Shown here one piece after another: positions 1 to 7,878 of a DNA stretch of 19,269 nucleotides (position 1 is the first letter of the stretch; every line of letters starts with the position of its first letter). The stretch is taken from NCBI GenBank assembly GCA_010365205.1, contig JAAFGU010000008.1, forward strand, positions 1,111 through 20,379, read 5' to 3'. The position numbers were made by a program, and so were the translations under genes. This DNA is from Aromatoleum sp. (GTDB taxonomy: Bacteria; Pseudomonadota; Gammaproteobacteria; Burkholderiales; Casimicrobiaceae). Under the pieces are notes generated by a model, which searched no databases, had not been told where the DNA came from, and saw only the letters and a program-made list of their open reading frames with translations.

Positions 1-20
1 GCGATTTTTTCGGGCGTGCC

Positions 21-494
21 ATGCGCTACTGGTTGATGAAATCCGAGCCGGACGAGTTCTCGATCGACGATCTGGCCGCGGCGAAGAATCGCACCACGCC
101 GTGGGTGGGCGTGCGCAACTACCAGGCGCGCAATTTCATGCGCGACCAGATGCGCGTCGGCGACCGCGCGTTCTTCTACCATTCGAGCTGCCCGGAGCCC
201 GGCATTGCCGGAATCGTCGCAATTTCGTCACCGGCTTATCCGGACGCGACGCAGTTCGCGAAACGGGGTAAATACCACGATCCCAAGGCGACGCGTGAAG
301 CGCCGCGCTGGGTCAATATCGACGTGACGTTCGTCGAGAAGACGCGCCTCGTATCGCTTGCGGAACTGCGCGAGCATTCCGAGCTCGCGCGCATGCGCGT
401 CCTGCAGCGCGGGAACCGGTTGTCGATCACGCCGGTCGATCCGGCCGAGTGGGCCTACGTCGTCAAGATCGCCAGGCGGAACGTTTCCGGTTGA
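21..494 (+). CDS. EVE domain-containing protein
   Basis: A 157-residue protein that is essentially one EVE domain, a PUA-like fold thought to bind modified bases in nucleic acids. The opening MRYWLMKSEPDEFSIDDL, the WVGVRNYQARNFMRDQM stretch (about residues 28-44), the VGDRAFFYHSSC segment and the late W-x-N-I-D-V strand are typical of bacterial members related to human THYN1, and the length matches the family. The ATG at 21 gives the canonical N-terminus; no strong Shine-Dalgarno is visible before it, so it may be translated by coupling to a gene ending near the window edge. Its TGA overlaps the ATG of the permease that follows, suggesting co-transcription. The exact ligand cannot be read from sequence. 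Confidence 0.93.
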   Translation: MRYWLMKSEPDEFSIDDLAAAKNRTTPWVGVRNYQARNFMRDQMRVGDRAFFYHSSCPEPGIAGIVAISSPAYPDATQFAKRGKYHDPKATREAPRWVNIDVTFVEKTRLVSLAELREHSELARMRVLQRGNRLSITPVDPAEWAYVVKIARRNVSG

Positions 495-1300
495 TGGACC
501 CGCTGCTCGTCGCGGTCTTCGTGCTGCTGGGCGCGGTCGTCGGCTTTCTCGCCGGGCTGCTCGGCATCGGCGGCGGCATGACGATGGTGCCGCTGCTCGC
601 GATCATCTTCACGCGCGAGGGCTTCCCGCTGGATCATGTCGTGCACATGGCGCTCGCGACGTCCACCGCGACCATCGTGTTCACGTCCGTCTCGTCGATC
701 CGCGAACACCAGCGGCACGGCGCCATTCTGTGGCCTGTGGTCGCGGCGATGGCGCCCGGGATCATCGTCGGCTCACTGGCGGGACCGCAGATCGTCGCCG
801 GCATGTCGACGGCGTCGCTTTCCATCTTCTTCGGCGCGTTCGTCGCCGTCGCCGCGACGCAAATCCTGATCGACCGGAAACCCAAGCCGTCGCGCGAACT
901 GCCGGGCAAAACGGGGCTCTTTGCCGTCGGCGGCGGCATCGGCCTCGTCTCGAGCATGGTTGGCGCCGGAGGGGCGTTCCTATCCGTGCCATTCATGACG
1001 GCGTGCAACGTGTATCTCAGAAAGGCCGTCGCCACGTCGGCGGCGATCGGCTTGCCGATTGCCGTGGCCGGCACCATCGGCTACGTCATCGCCGGCCTGC
1101 GCCAGACGGGCATGCCGCCGCATACGATCGGTTACATCTACGTGCCGGCGCTGCTGGCGATCGTCGCCGCAAGCGTGGTGATGGCGCCGATCGGCGCGCG
1201 CGCGGCGCACCGCTGGCCGTTGAAAAGGCTCAAGCGCGGCTTCGCATTGCTGCTCTATGTGCTGGCGGCGTACATGCTGTGGAAGGGCGTGACGAGCTAG
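494..1300 (+). CDS. TauE/SafE-family membrane permease (sulfite/sulfonate exporter-like)
   Basis: A 268-residue integral membrane protein of the TauE/SafE (formerly DUF81) family, with about eight hydrophobic segments. It carries the two family half-repeats: GLLGIGGGMTMVP near residues 18-30 and SSMVGAGGAFLSVPFM in the second half. The start at 494 overlaps the EVE stop codon (TGATG) and follows an AGGCGGA-like ribosome site. An in-frame upstream start at 449 would run 45 nt into the EVE gene and adds a hydrophilic leader, so it is less likely. The family exports organosulfur compounds, sulfite or small carboxylates; nothing here defines the substrate. The link to the oxalate genes further right is only proximity. 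Confidence 0.9.
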   Translation: MDPLLVAVFVLLGAVVGFLAGLLGIGGGMTMVPLLAIIFTREGFPLDHVVHMALATSTATIVFTSVSSIREHQRHGAILWPVVAAMAPGIIVGSLAGPQIVAGMSTASLSIFFGAFVAVAATQILIDRKPKPSRELPGKTGLFAVGGGIGLVSSMVGAGGAFLSVPFMTACNVYLRKAVATSAAIGLPIAVAGTIGYVIAGLRQTGMPPHTIGYIYVPALLAIVAASVVMAPIGARAAHRWPLKRLKRGFALLLYVLAAYMLWKGVTS

Positions 1301-1315
1301 CCCAGGGGCCGGCTC

Positions 1316-1474
1316 GCGGCGGGGTTTCGCCGCAGGGACATTTTCAAAAATACGGCATACCCGCGCTACGCAAGACACGTTTCGCTTGCGTTAACATGCA
1401 CGGGCCTGAACGGGAATCGTGCACCCCGTTCAGGTCGAGGCCCCCGCCTCGGCCCCCTTCCTTGCGTTTGGGGG
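1316..1474. other. Run of consecutive hairpins between permease and oxidoreductase genes
   Basis: Four inverted repeats lie in the gap: GCGGCG/CGCCGC (1316-1321/1328-1333), CCTGAACGGG/CCCGTTCAGG (1405-1414/1425-1434), CGAGGC/GCCTCG (1436-1441/1446-1451) and CCCCC/GGGGG (1453-1457/1470-1474). None is followed by a good T tract, so classic intrinsic termination is not shown. The 10-bp stem is the strongest; the last one ends 34 nt before the next start codon. They could be a factor-dependent terminator or mRNA 5' structure. Confidence 0.45.
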
Positions 1475-1507
1475 TTCGTCAGACCGCCGTGAGGATCGGG
1501 AGCAAGA

Positions 1508-2491
1508 TTGCGGGTTTGCATTTTTGGCGCGGGAGCCATTGGTGGATACGTGGGGGTCAGTCTGCACCGACTGCCCGGCGTCGACGTCAGCCTCGTTGCA
1601 CGCGGCGCCCATTTGGCGGCGATGCAGGCCAACGGGCTGCGCCTGCTCGTCGGCGGCGAAGAACGCGTGGCGCGGATACGCTGCACCGACGATCCCCGCG
1701 AGCTGGGACCGCAGGACTACGTGATTCTTGCGCTCAAGGCCCATTCAATCACCGGCGCCGTGGACTCGATCCTCCCCCTCCTCGGACCCGAAACCAGCAT
1801 CGTCACGATGAGCAATGGAATCCCCTATTGGTATTTTCACGAATGGGGAGGGGCGCTATCCGGAACCAAGCTGCAAACGATCGACCCCGATGGCCGCCAG
1901 TGGCGGCTGCTCGGACCCGAGCGCGCGATCGGCGCCGTCGTCTTCCCCGCGGCCGAGGTCATTGCTTCGGGCGTCATTCGTCATGAGCATGGACGGAGGT
2001 TTCCGATCGGCGAGCCCTCGGGCCTGCGCACGGAGCGGATCGAACGCCTGCACGCGATGCTCGTTGCCGGCGGCCTCGAGGCGCCCATTCGCCACGACAT
2101 CCGCGACGAGGTCTGGCTGAAGCTCTGGGGCAACCTGTGCTTCAATCCGATCAGTGCGTTGACGCACGCTACGGTCGACCTCATCGCGACCGACCCCGGC
2201 ACCGGCGCCGTCTGCCGATCGATGATGACCGAAGCGGCGGCGATCGCGGATCGCCTTGGCGTCCGTCTGCGCGTCGACATGGAACGGCGCATTTCCGGTG
2301 TCGCGGCTCTCGGAGCCCACAAGATGTCGATGCTGCAGGACCTGGAGCGGGGGCGCGCCATGGAAATCGGCCCGCTGGTCGGCGTGGTGCAGGAAATGGG
2401 CCGGTTGACTGGAGTGCCTACGCCATCGATCGACATCCTGCTGGCGTTGATCCGGCAGCGCGCGCAGGTCGCGGGCCAGTTCGCATGCTGA
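1508..2491 (+). CDS. 2-dehydropantoate 2-reductase-like oxidoreductase (ApbA/PanE family)
   Basis: A 327-residue NADP-dependent reductase of the ketopantoate reductase family. It begins with a Rossmann dinucleotide motif (GAGAIGG, residues 7-13), then has the ALKAHS motif with Lys77, and the C-terminal catalytic helix D-E-V-W-L-K-L-W-G-N-L-C-F-N-P with Lys205, Asn209 and Asn213, which align with the E. coli PanE active-site Lys and Asn residues. The start is TTG at 1508, chosen because the Rossmann strand begins at once and GGGAG lies 5 nt upstream. Many ApbA/PanE paralogs sit in catabolic loci and do not make pantoate, so I do not assign panE. It converges on the transporter gene and may be unrelated to oxalate use. 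Confidence 0.9.
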   Translation: MRVCIFGAGAIGGYVGVSLHRLPGVDVSLVARGAHLAAMQANGLRLLVGGEERVARIRCTDDPRELGPQDYVILALKAHSITGAVDSILPLLGPETSIVTMSNGIPYWYFHEWGGALSGTKLQTIDPDGRQWRLLGPERAIGAVVFPAAEVIASGVIRHEHGRRFPIGEPSGLRTERIERLHAMLVAGGLEAPIRHDIRDEVWLKLWGNLCFNPISALTHATVDLIATDPGTGAVCRSMMTEAAAIADRLGVRLRVDMERRISGVAALGAHKMSMLQDLERGRAMEIGPLVGVVQEMGRLTGVPTPSIDILLALIRQRAQVAGQFAC

Positions 2492-2597
2492 GATGCGCAA
2501 GTTCCGACGCTGTTGGCTGCCCAAGGGGGACATACGTGAACAGCCGGCGTCCACACACTTCAGTCCGCCCGGGCGGCCGCAGCCGGGTGCTCAAGCC

Positions 2598-2626
2598 CCG
2601 GCGGCGGCACCTGCGGCCGCCGCCGG
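2598..2626. terminator. GC-rich hairpin between convergent genes
   Basis: A perfect 10-bp inverted repeat (CCGGCGGCGG, then CCGCCGCCGG) with a 9-nt loop lies between two convergent stop codons (2491 and 2669). One more C-G pair can close inside the loop. No T tract follows on either strand, so it may slow polymerase from both sides rather than act as a textbook intrinsic terminator. Confidence 0.4.
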
Positions 2627-2668
2627 AGACTTTGCAGCCGATTACCTGATCCGGACTGCCCCGCCCAT

Positions 2669-3991
2669 TTACGCGGGCTGGGCCGCCGGCGCGGCTTGCT
2701 GCGCGCTCGACTGAATGACGGCGCGCCGCATCGGCCGCAGGACAAACCACGCAAGCAGCGCCGCCGCGATATTCATGATTGCGGCGACCACGAACACCGC
2801 GTGCCAATTGCCGGTCGCCGCGGTCAGCACGCTCGACAGCGGAACGAGCAGCGAGGCGGTCCCTTTCGCCGTATAGAGCAGACCTGCGTTCGCGGCCGCG
2901 TATTTGCTGCCGAAGGTATCGGCATTCGTCGACGGGAACAGACTGTAGATTTCGCCCCACGCGAAGAAGACCAGCCCGCTCAGTATCACGAAAGCCAAAG
3001 GATCCTGGCCGAACTGGTACAGGCACATGATGCCGATCCCTTCCAGCGTGAAGGCGATCAGCATCGTGAGTTCGCGGCCGATTTGATCGGAAACCCAGCC
3101 GAAGAACGGCCGGGTGAGGCCATTCAACACACGATCGATCGTCAACGCGAACGTCAGGGCGGGCAGGGTCAGGCCCATGATGCTCACCGGAATGTCGCCG
3201 ATCTTGAAGTCCTTGGCGATTGGCGCCAGCTGCGCGACGGCCATCAGGCCCCCTGCCGCGACCAGCACGAACATCACGTACATGACCCAGAATACCGGCT
3301 GCCGAATGATTTCCAGCGGCCGGTAGTCCCGCTTGGTCTGCAATACCCGCGGATTGGGCAACTTCGCCGCTTGTTTCGCGATACCGGGGTTGACGACGCG
3401 ACGCGGATCGATGAGTGCCAGCGCGACCAGCATCACCACAATCCCCTGGCCTATACCAAAGTAGAGGAACGCGGTCTGGTAACCCATCGTCTTGATGATC
3501 GCCTGGATCGGGAGCACCGTCAGCGCCGACCCGGCGCCGAATCCGGCAGCCGTCAGACCGGCGGCGAGCCCGCGGCGATCGGGGAACCACTTCAGCGCGT
3601 TGCCCACGCAGGTGCCATAGACCGCGCCTGCGCCGACGCCGCTGACGGCCGCCGCGACATACAGCAGCATCAGGCTGTCGGCAAACGAATTCATCACCCA
3701 GCCGATTCCGCAGAGCAGGCCACCGAACAGCACCACGGGCCGCGGGCCGAAGCGGTCGACGAGATACCCTTCGACCGGAACGAGCCAGGTTTCCGTAAGT
3801 ACGAAAATGCTGAATGCGACCTGTACCGCGGCTCGCGTCCAACCGAATTTGTCGGTTATCGGATTGACGAACAGTGTCCAACCATACTGCAGGTTGGCGA
3901 TCATCGTCATGCAAATGATGCCGAAGAACAACTGCATCCAGCGAAAAGATCCACGCGACGCCAAAGATCGGTCTGTCTGCTGCTCTGCCAT
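2669..3991 (-). CDS. OFA-family MFS transporter, probable oxalate:formate antiporter (OxlT-like)
   Basis: A 440-residue, 12-helix major facilitator of the oxalate:formate antiporter family. The N-terminal half contains the loop EGYLVDRFGPRPVVLFGG. Two charged residues lie in membrane segments of the C-terminal half: Arg294 in NGLTRPFFGWVSD and Lys376 in LLYTAKGTAS. Their spacing (82) is close to that of OxlT Arg272 and Lys355 (83), which bind the oxalate dianion, so they are probably equivalent; this comes from memory, not an alignment. I start at the ATG of MAEQQTD (3991) because GGAGGAG at 3998-4004 sits 6 nt upstream; the in-frame ATG at 4009 would place that site inside the gene. It is the last gene of the leftward oxalate block and likely brings in oxalate in exchange for formate or another anion. 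Confidence 0.92.
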   Translation of the reverse strand: MAEQQTDRSLASRGSFRWMQLFFGIICMTMIANLQYGWTLFVNPITDKFGWTRAAVQVAFSIFVLTETWLVPVEGYLVDRFGPRPVVLFGGLLCGIGWVMNSFADSLMLLYVAAAVSGVGAGAVYGTCVGNALKWFPDRRGLAAGLTAAGFGAGSALTVLPIQAIIKTMGYQTAFLYFGIGQGIVVMLVALALIDPRRVVNPGIAKQAAKLPNPRVLQTKRDYRPLEIIRQPVFWVMYVMFVLVAAGGLMAVAQLAPIAKDFKIGDIPVSIMGLTLPALTFALTIDRVLNGLTRPFFGWVSDQIGRELTMLIAFTLEGIGIMCLYQFGQDPLAFVILSGLVFFAWGEIYSLFPSTNADTFGSKYAAANAGLLYTAKGTASLLVPLSSVLTAATGNWHAVFVVAAIMNIAAALLAWFVLRPMRRAVIQSSAQQAAPAAQPA

Positions 3992-3997
3992 CTGAGT

Positions 3998-4004
3998 CTC
4001 CTCC
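3998..4004 (-). promoter_or_regulatory. Strong Shine-Dalgarno fixing the transporter start
   Basis: Reads GGAGGAG on the minus strand, 6 nt before the ATG at 3991. It favours that start over the longer reading frame from 4009. Confidence 0.8.
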
Positions 4005-4136
4005 AGCACGGGCTATTGTTGTGTTCGCCCTCTACAGGGACCCGCCACGCAGAGAAGAACGTCCGTAATGCCCGGACGCGCCTTCCGGCGGCGGGATTCA
4101 ACTGCGCAACGAGATACCGGGACTAGAACTTGCAGT

Positions 4137-4258
4137 TCATGCCGACCGGAAGCCCGTGCAGCTTTCCGCCTTGACGTCGCTTAACTCGTCGGCACGGGCA
4201 AACCCTGCACCGGCGAACGCGAATGCGATGGCAATTGCCATCGCTTTTTTAGCATCAT
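4137..4258 (-). pseudogene. Tiny signal-peptide ORF, out of frame with its start (slippery A AAA AAG)
   Basis: In the 394-nt gap between the synthetase and the transporter, ATG ATG at 4258 follows a GAGGAGGAG ribosome site (4264-4272) by 5 nt. That frame soon stops at 4181 after a non-descript 25-residue peptide (MMLKKRWQLPSHSR and on). In the -1 frame, read from inside the A-run, the sequence encodes a textbook Sec signal peptide: two Lys, then AMAIAIAFAFAGAGFARA, a likely Ala-x-Ala cleavage site, and a 17-residue mature part beginning DELSDVK and containing one Cys, ending at 4137. The frames join at CTA AAA AAG, a dnaX-type slippery heptamer. Either one A was lost (or misread) from a seven-A run and this is a broken gene, or -1 frameshifting makes a 40-residue secreted peptide. 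Translation could also begin directly at the ATG at 4241, giving 34 residues. I recognise no family for the mature part; it may be the 5' remnant of a larger periplasmic protein. Confidence 0.5.
4225..4250 (+). terminator. Perfect 20-bp palindrome plus T6 (intrinsic-terminator shape on the + strand)
   Basis: GCGATGGCAATTGCCATCGC (4225-4244) is its own reverse complement and can fold as an 8-bp stem with an AATT loop. On the + strand it runs straight into TTTTTT (4245-4250), the form of an intrinsic terminator. No + strand gene lies upstream to be terminated, so it would act only on antisense transcripts. On the minus strand the same bases are the start of the signal-peptide coding sequence, directly 3' of the A-run. 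Confidence 0.45.
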
Positions 4259-4385
4259 CGCCACTCCTCCTCAATACGGTCGGTTTGCCGTCGCCTGCCC
4301 TCTGCCTGGGGCTTCGTGGGTGTTGCGCGCGCGCAGGACGAATCCGCTCTACCGGCGATTGGTGGAAACCGCGCGCGCCAAACCC

Positions 4386-6515
4386 TCAAATCAATCCTGC
4401 GCCCCTTGCCCATTGATACTTCGCGCCGAGAACGGCGACCGGGATTTCGGTCGAATACGCATAGGCCGGGATTCCGTGCTGGTACAGGTATTCGGCCGCT
4501 TCCTCGACCTGCACGTCGCCGGCGAGCGAGGCGACGATCGGTTTCTCGATTCCCTTCGCCTTCATTTCCTCGACAACCTCGACCAACAGCTTCGCGAATA
4601 CCATCGGAGGGGTGACGATCGTGTGCCAGTAGCCCAGGATCAACGCGTGAATCCGCGGATCCTCGAGCCCGAGGCGGATCGTGTTCTGGTACGTCTTCGG
4701 CGGCTCGCCCCCGGTGATGTCCACGGGATTGCCCGCCGCACCGAACGGGGGGATGAATTTGCGGAATGCCGCGTCGAGATCGGGCGGCATCGTCATCAGC
4801 GAGAGTTTGTTGTCGACGCAGGCGTCGGACAGAAGGACGCCCGAACCGCCCGCGCCCGTGATGATGATCACGTTTTCGCCCCTGGGTGTGGGCAGGACCG
4901 GGATTCCGCGCGCGAACTCCAGCAGATCGCGCAACGAGCGCGCGCGGATGACGCCGGATTGCTTCAGCACGTCTTCGTAGATCTTGTCGTTGCCGGCGAG
5001 CGCCCCCGTGTGCGAACTGGCGGCGCGCGCTCCCAGGGTCGTGCGGCCCGCCTTCAGCATCACGATCGGTTTCTTCTTCGACACCCGCTTCGCGACCTCG
5101 GCGAACGACCGGCCATCTTTAAGATCCTCGCAGTGCTGCGCGATGATCTGCGTGTTGTCGTCCTGCTCGAAGAACGTGAGCAGGTCGTCCTCGTCGATGT
5201 CCGACTTGTTGCCGAGGCCGACGATCGCCGAAACGCCCATTTTCGCCGAGCGCGAAAAACCGATGATCGCCATGCCGATTCCGCCCGACTGCGATGACAG
5301 CGCGGCATGGCCCTTTACGTCGTACGCCGTGCAGAACGTCGCGCACAGATTCTTCCAGGTGTAGTAGAAACCGTAGATGTTCGGACCCATGAGCCGCACG
5401 TCGTATTTGCGCGCGATCGCTACCAGCTCCTCCTGCCCCGCCATGTTGCCCGTTTCGGCGAAACCCGAGGGAATCAGCACCGCGCCCGGTATCTTCTTCT
5501 CGCCGACCTCGACCAGTGCCTGCGCGCAGAATTTGGCGGGGATCGCGAAGACGGCGACGTCGATTTCGCCCGGGACGTCCTTGACGCTCTTGTAGGCCTT
5601 CTTCCCCATGATCTCCCCGGCCGTGGGGTTGATCGGGTAGATTGCGCCCTGATAGCCGCCGTTGATCAGATTCTTCATCACCGAGTTGCCGATCTTGCCT
5701 TCCTCGGTCGAAGCGCCAATCACCGCCACCGCATCGGGCTTCATGATGCGATTCATCTGGCGGACAATCGTTTCCTGGCTCGGGCGGTAGCGCGGGGTTA
5801 CGGGCGCGAAATCGACGACGATGCGCACGTCCGCTGCGATCGCGCCGCTCTTCGTCGCGAACACCGGGTTCAGGTCCATCTCGACGATTTCGGGGAATTC
5901 GGAGACGAGTTGCGAGACGTTGGCGATCATCGCGGCGAGCGCGTCACGGTCGACCGGATCGGCGCCGCGCACGCCCTTCAGGATCTCGGCGGCGGCGATG
6001 CCGTCCAGCATCGACAGCGCGTCGTCGCGGGAAGCGGGGGCAAGACGGAACGTGATGTCCTTCAGCACTTCGACCAGGATTCCGCCGAGTCCGAACGCGA
6101 CCAGCTTGCCGAATGCGGGATCGGTCACGGCGCCGATGATGACCTCCTGCCCGCCCGCGAGCATCTGCTGCACCTGCACGCCGAGCAGCGTCGCCTTGGC
6201 GTTGTACTTCGCGGCGTTCGCCATGATCGTCGCGAAGCCCTTCTCGGCCTCGCCGGCGTTCTTGATGCCGACGAGGACGCCGCCTGCCTCGGTCTTGTGC
6301 AGGATTTCCGGCGAGACGATCTTCAGCACGACCGGAAAGCCCATCGAAGTCGCGATCCTCGCCGCCTCTGCCGCCGACGTCGCCACGCCTTCCTTCGGCA
6401 CCGCGATGCCGTAGGCGTCGCAGACGAGCTTTCCTTCCGGCGCGGTCAACGACGTGCGCCCTGCCGCCTTCACCTGATCCAGAATGCGGCGGACTTCCGT
6501 TTTGTTGATCGCCAT
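4386..6515 (-). CDS. Acetyl-CoA synthetase (ADP-forming)-type acyl-CoA ligase, fused beta-alpha
   Basis: A 709-residue nucleoside-diphosphate-forming acyl-CoA ligase with both halves in one chain. An ATP-grasp (beta) domain covers about residues 1-240, with SPEILHKTEAGGV holding His73. A CoA-binding Rossmann domain follows (IMKPDAVAVIGAST, 258-270), then succinyl-CoA-ligase-like domains from about 400, where AASSHTGALAG carries His502. His502 aligns with the phospho-His of succinyl-CoA synthetase alpha (GHAGA) and His73 with the second relay His of archaeal ADP-forming enzymes, so the enzyme looks active. AGGGGAA lies 5 nt before the ATG. Lying between frc and the transporter, it might activate oxalate or formate, or prime the CoA cycle at ATP cost; this is inference, and the substrate could be another short acid. 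Confidence 0.9.
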   Translation of the reverse strand: MAINKTEVRRILDQVKAAGRTSLTAPEGKLVCDAYGIAVPKEGVATSAAEAARIATSMGFPVVLKIVSPEILHKTEAGGVLVGIKNAGEAEKGFATIMANAAKYNAKATLLGVQVQQMLAGGQEVIIGAVTDPAFGKLVAFGLGGILVEVLKDITFRLAPASRDDALSMLDGIAAAEILKGVRGADPVDRDALAAMIANVSQLVSEFPEIVEMDLNPVFATKSGAIAADVRIVVDFAPVTPRYRPSQETIVRQMNRIMKPDAVAVIGASTEEGKIGNSVMKNLINGGYQGAIYPINPTAGEIMGKKAYKSVKDVPGEIDVAVFAIPAKFCAQALVEVGEKKIPGAVLIPSGFAETGNMAGQEELVAIARKYDVRLMGPNIYGFYYTWKNLCATFCTAYDVKGHAALSSQSGGIGMAIIGFSRSAKMGVSAIVGLGNKSDIDEDDLLTFFEQDDNTQIIAQHCEDLKDGRSFAEVAKRVSKKKPIVMLKAGRTTLGARAASSHTGALAGNDKIYEDVLKQSGVIRARSLRDLLEFARGIPVLPTPRGENVIIITGAGGSGVLLSDACVDNKLSLMTMPPDLDAAFRKFIPPFGAAGNPVDITGGEPPKTYQNTIRLGLEDPRIHALILGYWHTIVTPPMVFAKLLVEVVEEMKAKGIEKPIVASLAGDVQVEEAAEYLYQHGIPAYAYSTEIPVAVLGAKYQWARGAGLI

Positions 6516-6573
6516 CGTGGTTCCCCTGAAAATCGGTCGCGGATTGCCCGTGCGCGTTGTCGAGCGCCCGGCT

Positions 6574-7821
6574 TCAGATTACTTTTTCGGCGCGCAGCGC
6601 GGCGACTTCATCCTTGCCGTAGCCGAGCTCGGCCAGCACCTCGTCGGTGTGCTCGCCCAGGAGCGGCGAGCGCGTTACCTCGGTCGCGCTGTCGGACATC
6701 TTGATCGGATTGCCGACCGACAGATACTTGCCGCGCGTCGGGTGATCGACCTCGACGATGGTGCCCGTCTTGCGCAGCGACGGCTCCTCCGCGATTTCCT
6801 TCATCGACAGGATCGGACCGCACGGTATGTCGTGCTCGTTCAGGATGTCCATCGCGTCGAATTTGTTCTTGGTCTTAGTCCATGCCTCGATCTCACCAAA
6901 AATTTCCATCAGGTGCGGCAGGCGCGCCTTCGGTGTGGCGTAGCGCGGATCCGTCAGCCACTCCTCCCGGCCGATGACCGTGCAGATGTCCTTCCACACC
7001 GGCGCCTGCGTGATGAAATAGATGTAGGCGTTGGGATCGGTCTCCCAGCCTTTGCACTTCAGGATCCAGCCGGGCTGTCCGCCGCCGGACGCGTTGCCGG
7101 CGCGCGGCACGGCATCGCCGAACTTGCCGTTCGGATATTGCGGATATTCGTGCATCACGCCGGTCCGCGCCAGGCGCTGCTGATCGCGGAGCTTGACGCG
7201 GCAAAGATTCAGAACGCCGTCCTGCATCGCTGCCAGCACCTTCTGTCCGCGTCCCGTGCTTTTGCGCTGGTAGAGTGCCGCAACGATGCCCAGCGCCAGG
7301 TGCAGACCGGTGCCGCTGTCGCCGATCTGCGCGCCGGTGACGAGCGGCGGTCCGTCGTCGAAGCCCGTCGTCGACGCCGCGCCGCCGGCGCATTGCGCGA
7401 CGTTTTCGTAGACCTTGCAATCCTCGTAGGGACCGGGGCCGAAGCCCTTGACCGAGGCGACGATCATCTTCGGATTGAGTTCCTGGATGCGCTCCCAGGT
7501 GAAGCCCATGCGATCCAGCGCGCCGGGGGCGAAATTCTCGACCAGCACGTCGCACTTCTTGACCAGAGCCTCGAGCACCGCCTTGCCTTTCGGGTTCTTG
7601 GCGTCGACGGTGATCGAGCGTTTGTTGTGGTTCAGCATCGTGAAGTAGAGGCTGTCCACGTCCGGGATGTCGCGCAATTGCCCGCGGGTGATGTCGCCCT
7701 CGCCGGCACGCTCCACCTTGATCACGTCCGCGCCCAGCCACGCGAGCAGCTGCGTGCAGGTCGGACCCGATTGCACGTGGGTGAAGTCCAGGATGCGGAC
7801 GCCGTCTAATGCCTTACCCAT
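6574..7821 (-). CDS. frc: Formyl-CoA:oxalate CoA-transferase (formyl-CoA transferase)
   Basis: A 415-residue class III CoA-transferase that moves CoA from formyl-CoA to oxalate, giving oxalyl-CoA and formate. It begins LDGVRILDFTHVQSGPTCTQ; Asp168 in GAQIGDSGTG matches the catalytic Asp169 of Oxalobacter formigenes Frc. By recall it resembles E. coli YfdW more than the Oxalobacter enzyme: length 415, the shorter YPQYPNGKFGDAVPR segment, and Gln48 where Oxalobacter has Trp48. The glycine loop reads SGGGQPG (from residue 245), with Ser in place of the first Gly of the usual GGGG. AGAGGAACGTA precedes the ATG. It lies 135 nt downstream of oxc, with a repeat element in the gap. Confidence 0.96.
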   Translation of the reverse strand: MGKALDGVRILDFTHVQSGPTCTQLLAWLGADVIKVERAGEGDITRGQLRDIPDVDSLYFTMLNHNKRSITVDAKNPKGKAVLEALVKKCDVLVENFAPGALDRMGFTWERIQELNPKMIVASVKGFGPGPYEDCKVYENVAQCAGGAASTTGFDDGPPLVTGAQIGDSGTGLHLALGIVAALYQRKSTGRGQKVLAAMQDGVLNLCRVKLRDQQRLARTGVMHEYPQYPNGKFGDAVPRAGNASGGGQPGWILKCKGWETDPNAYIYFITQAPVWKDICTVIGREEWLTDPRYATPKARLPHLMEIFGEIEAWTKTKNKFDAMDILNEHDIPCGPILSMKEIAEEPSLRKTGTIVEVDHPTRGKYLSVGNPIKMSDSATEVTRSPLLGEHTDEVLAELGYGKDEVAALRAEKVI

Positions 7822-7878
7822 TACGTTCCTCTAGCAATGCCGCGATTACGAAAGCGCTACCCCGACCGGGATGAACAT

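Larger units (their letters stand above)
3992..4385. other. 394-nt gap between synthetase and transporter
   Basis: It contains the transporter's ribosome site, the out-of-frame signal-peptide ORF with its own ribosome site and the 20-bp palindrome described separately. Between 4005 and 4136 and between 4273 and 4385 I see no convincing gene, promoter or further hairpin. Confidence 0.55.

Noticed and set aside
1..36. C-terminal end of an upstream gene (frame reading AIFSGVPCATG then TGA at 34-36)
   Set aside because: Only 11 codons are visible and they match nothing I recognise, so no gene can be supported.
358..1986. 542-codon open frame on the + strand
   Set aside because: It crosses three real genes in another frame, is Arg-rich and low in information; typical of GC-rich shadow frames.
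2696..4126. 476-codon open frame on the + strand opposite the transporter
   Set aside because: It mirrors the codon structure of the transporter, is rich in Arg, Gln, His and Asp, and shows no family motif; the minus-strand protein is clearly real.
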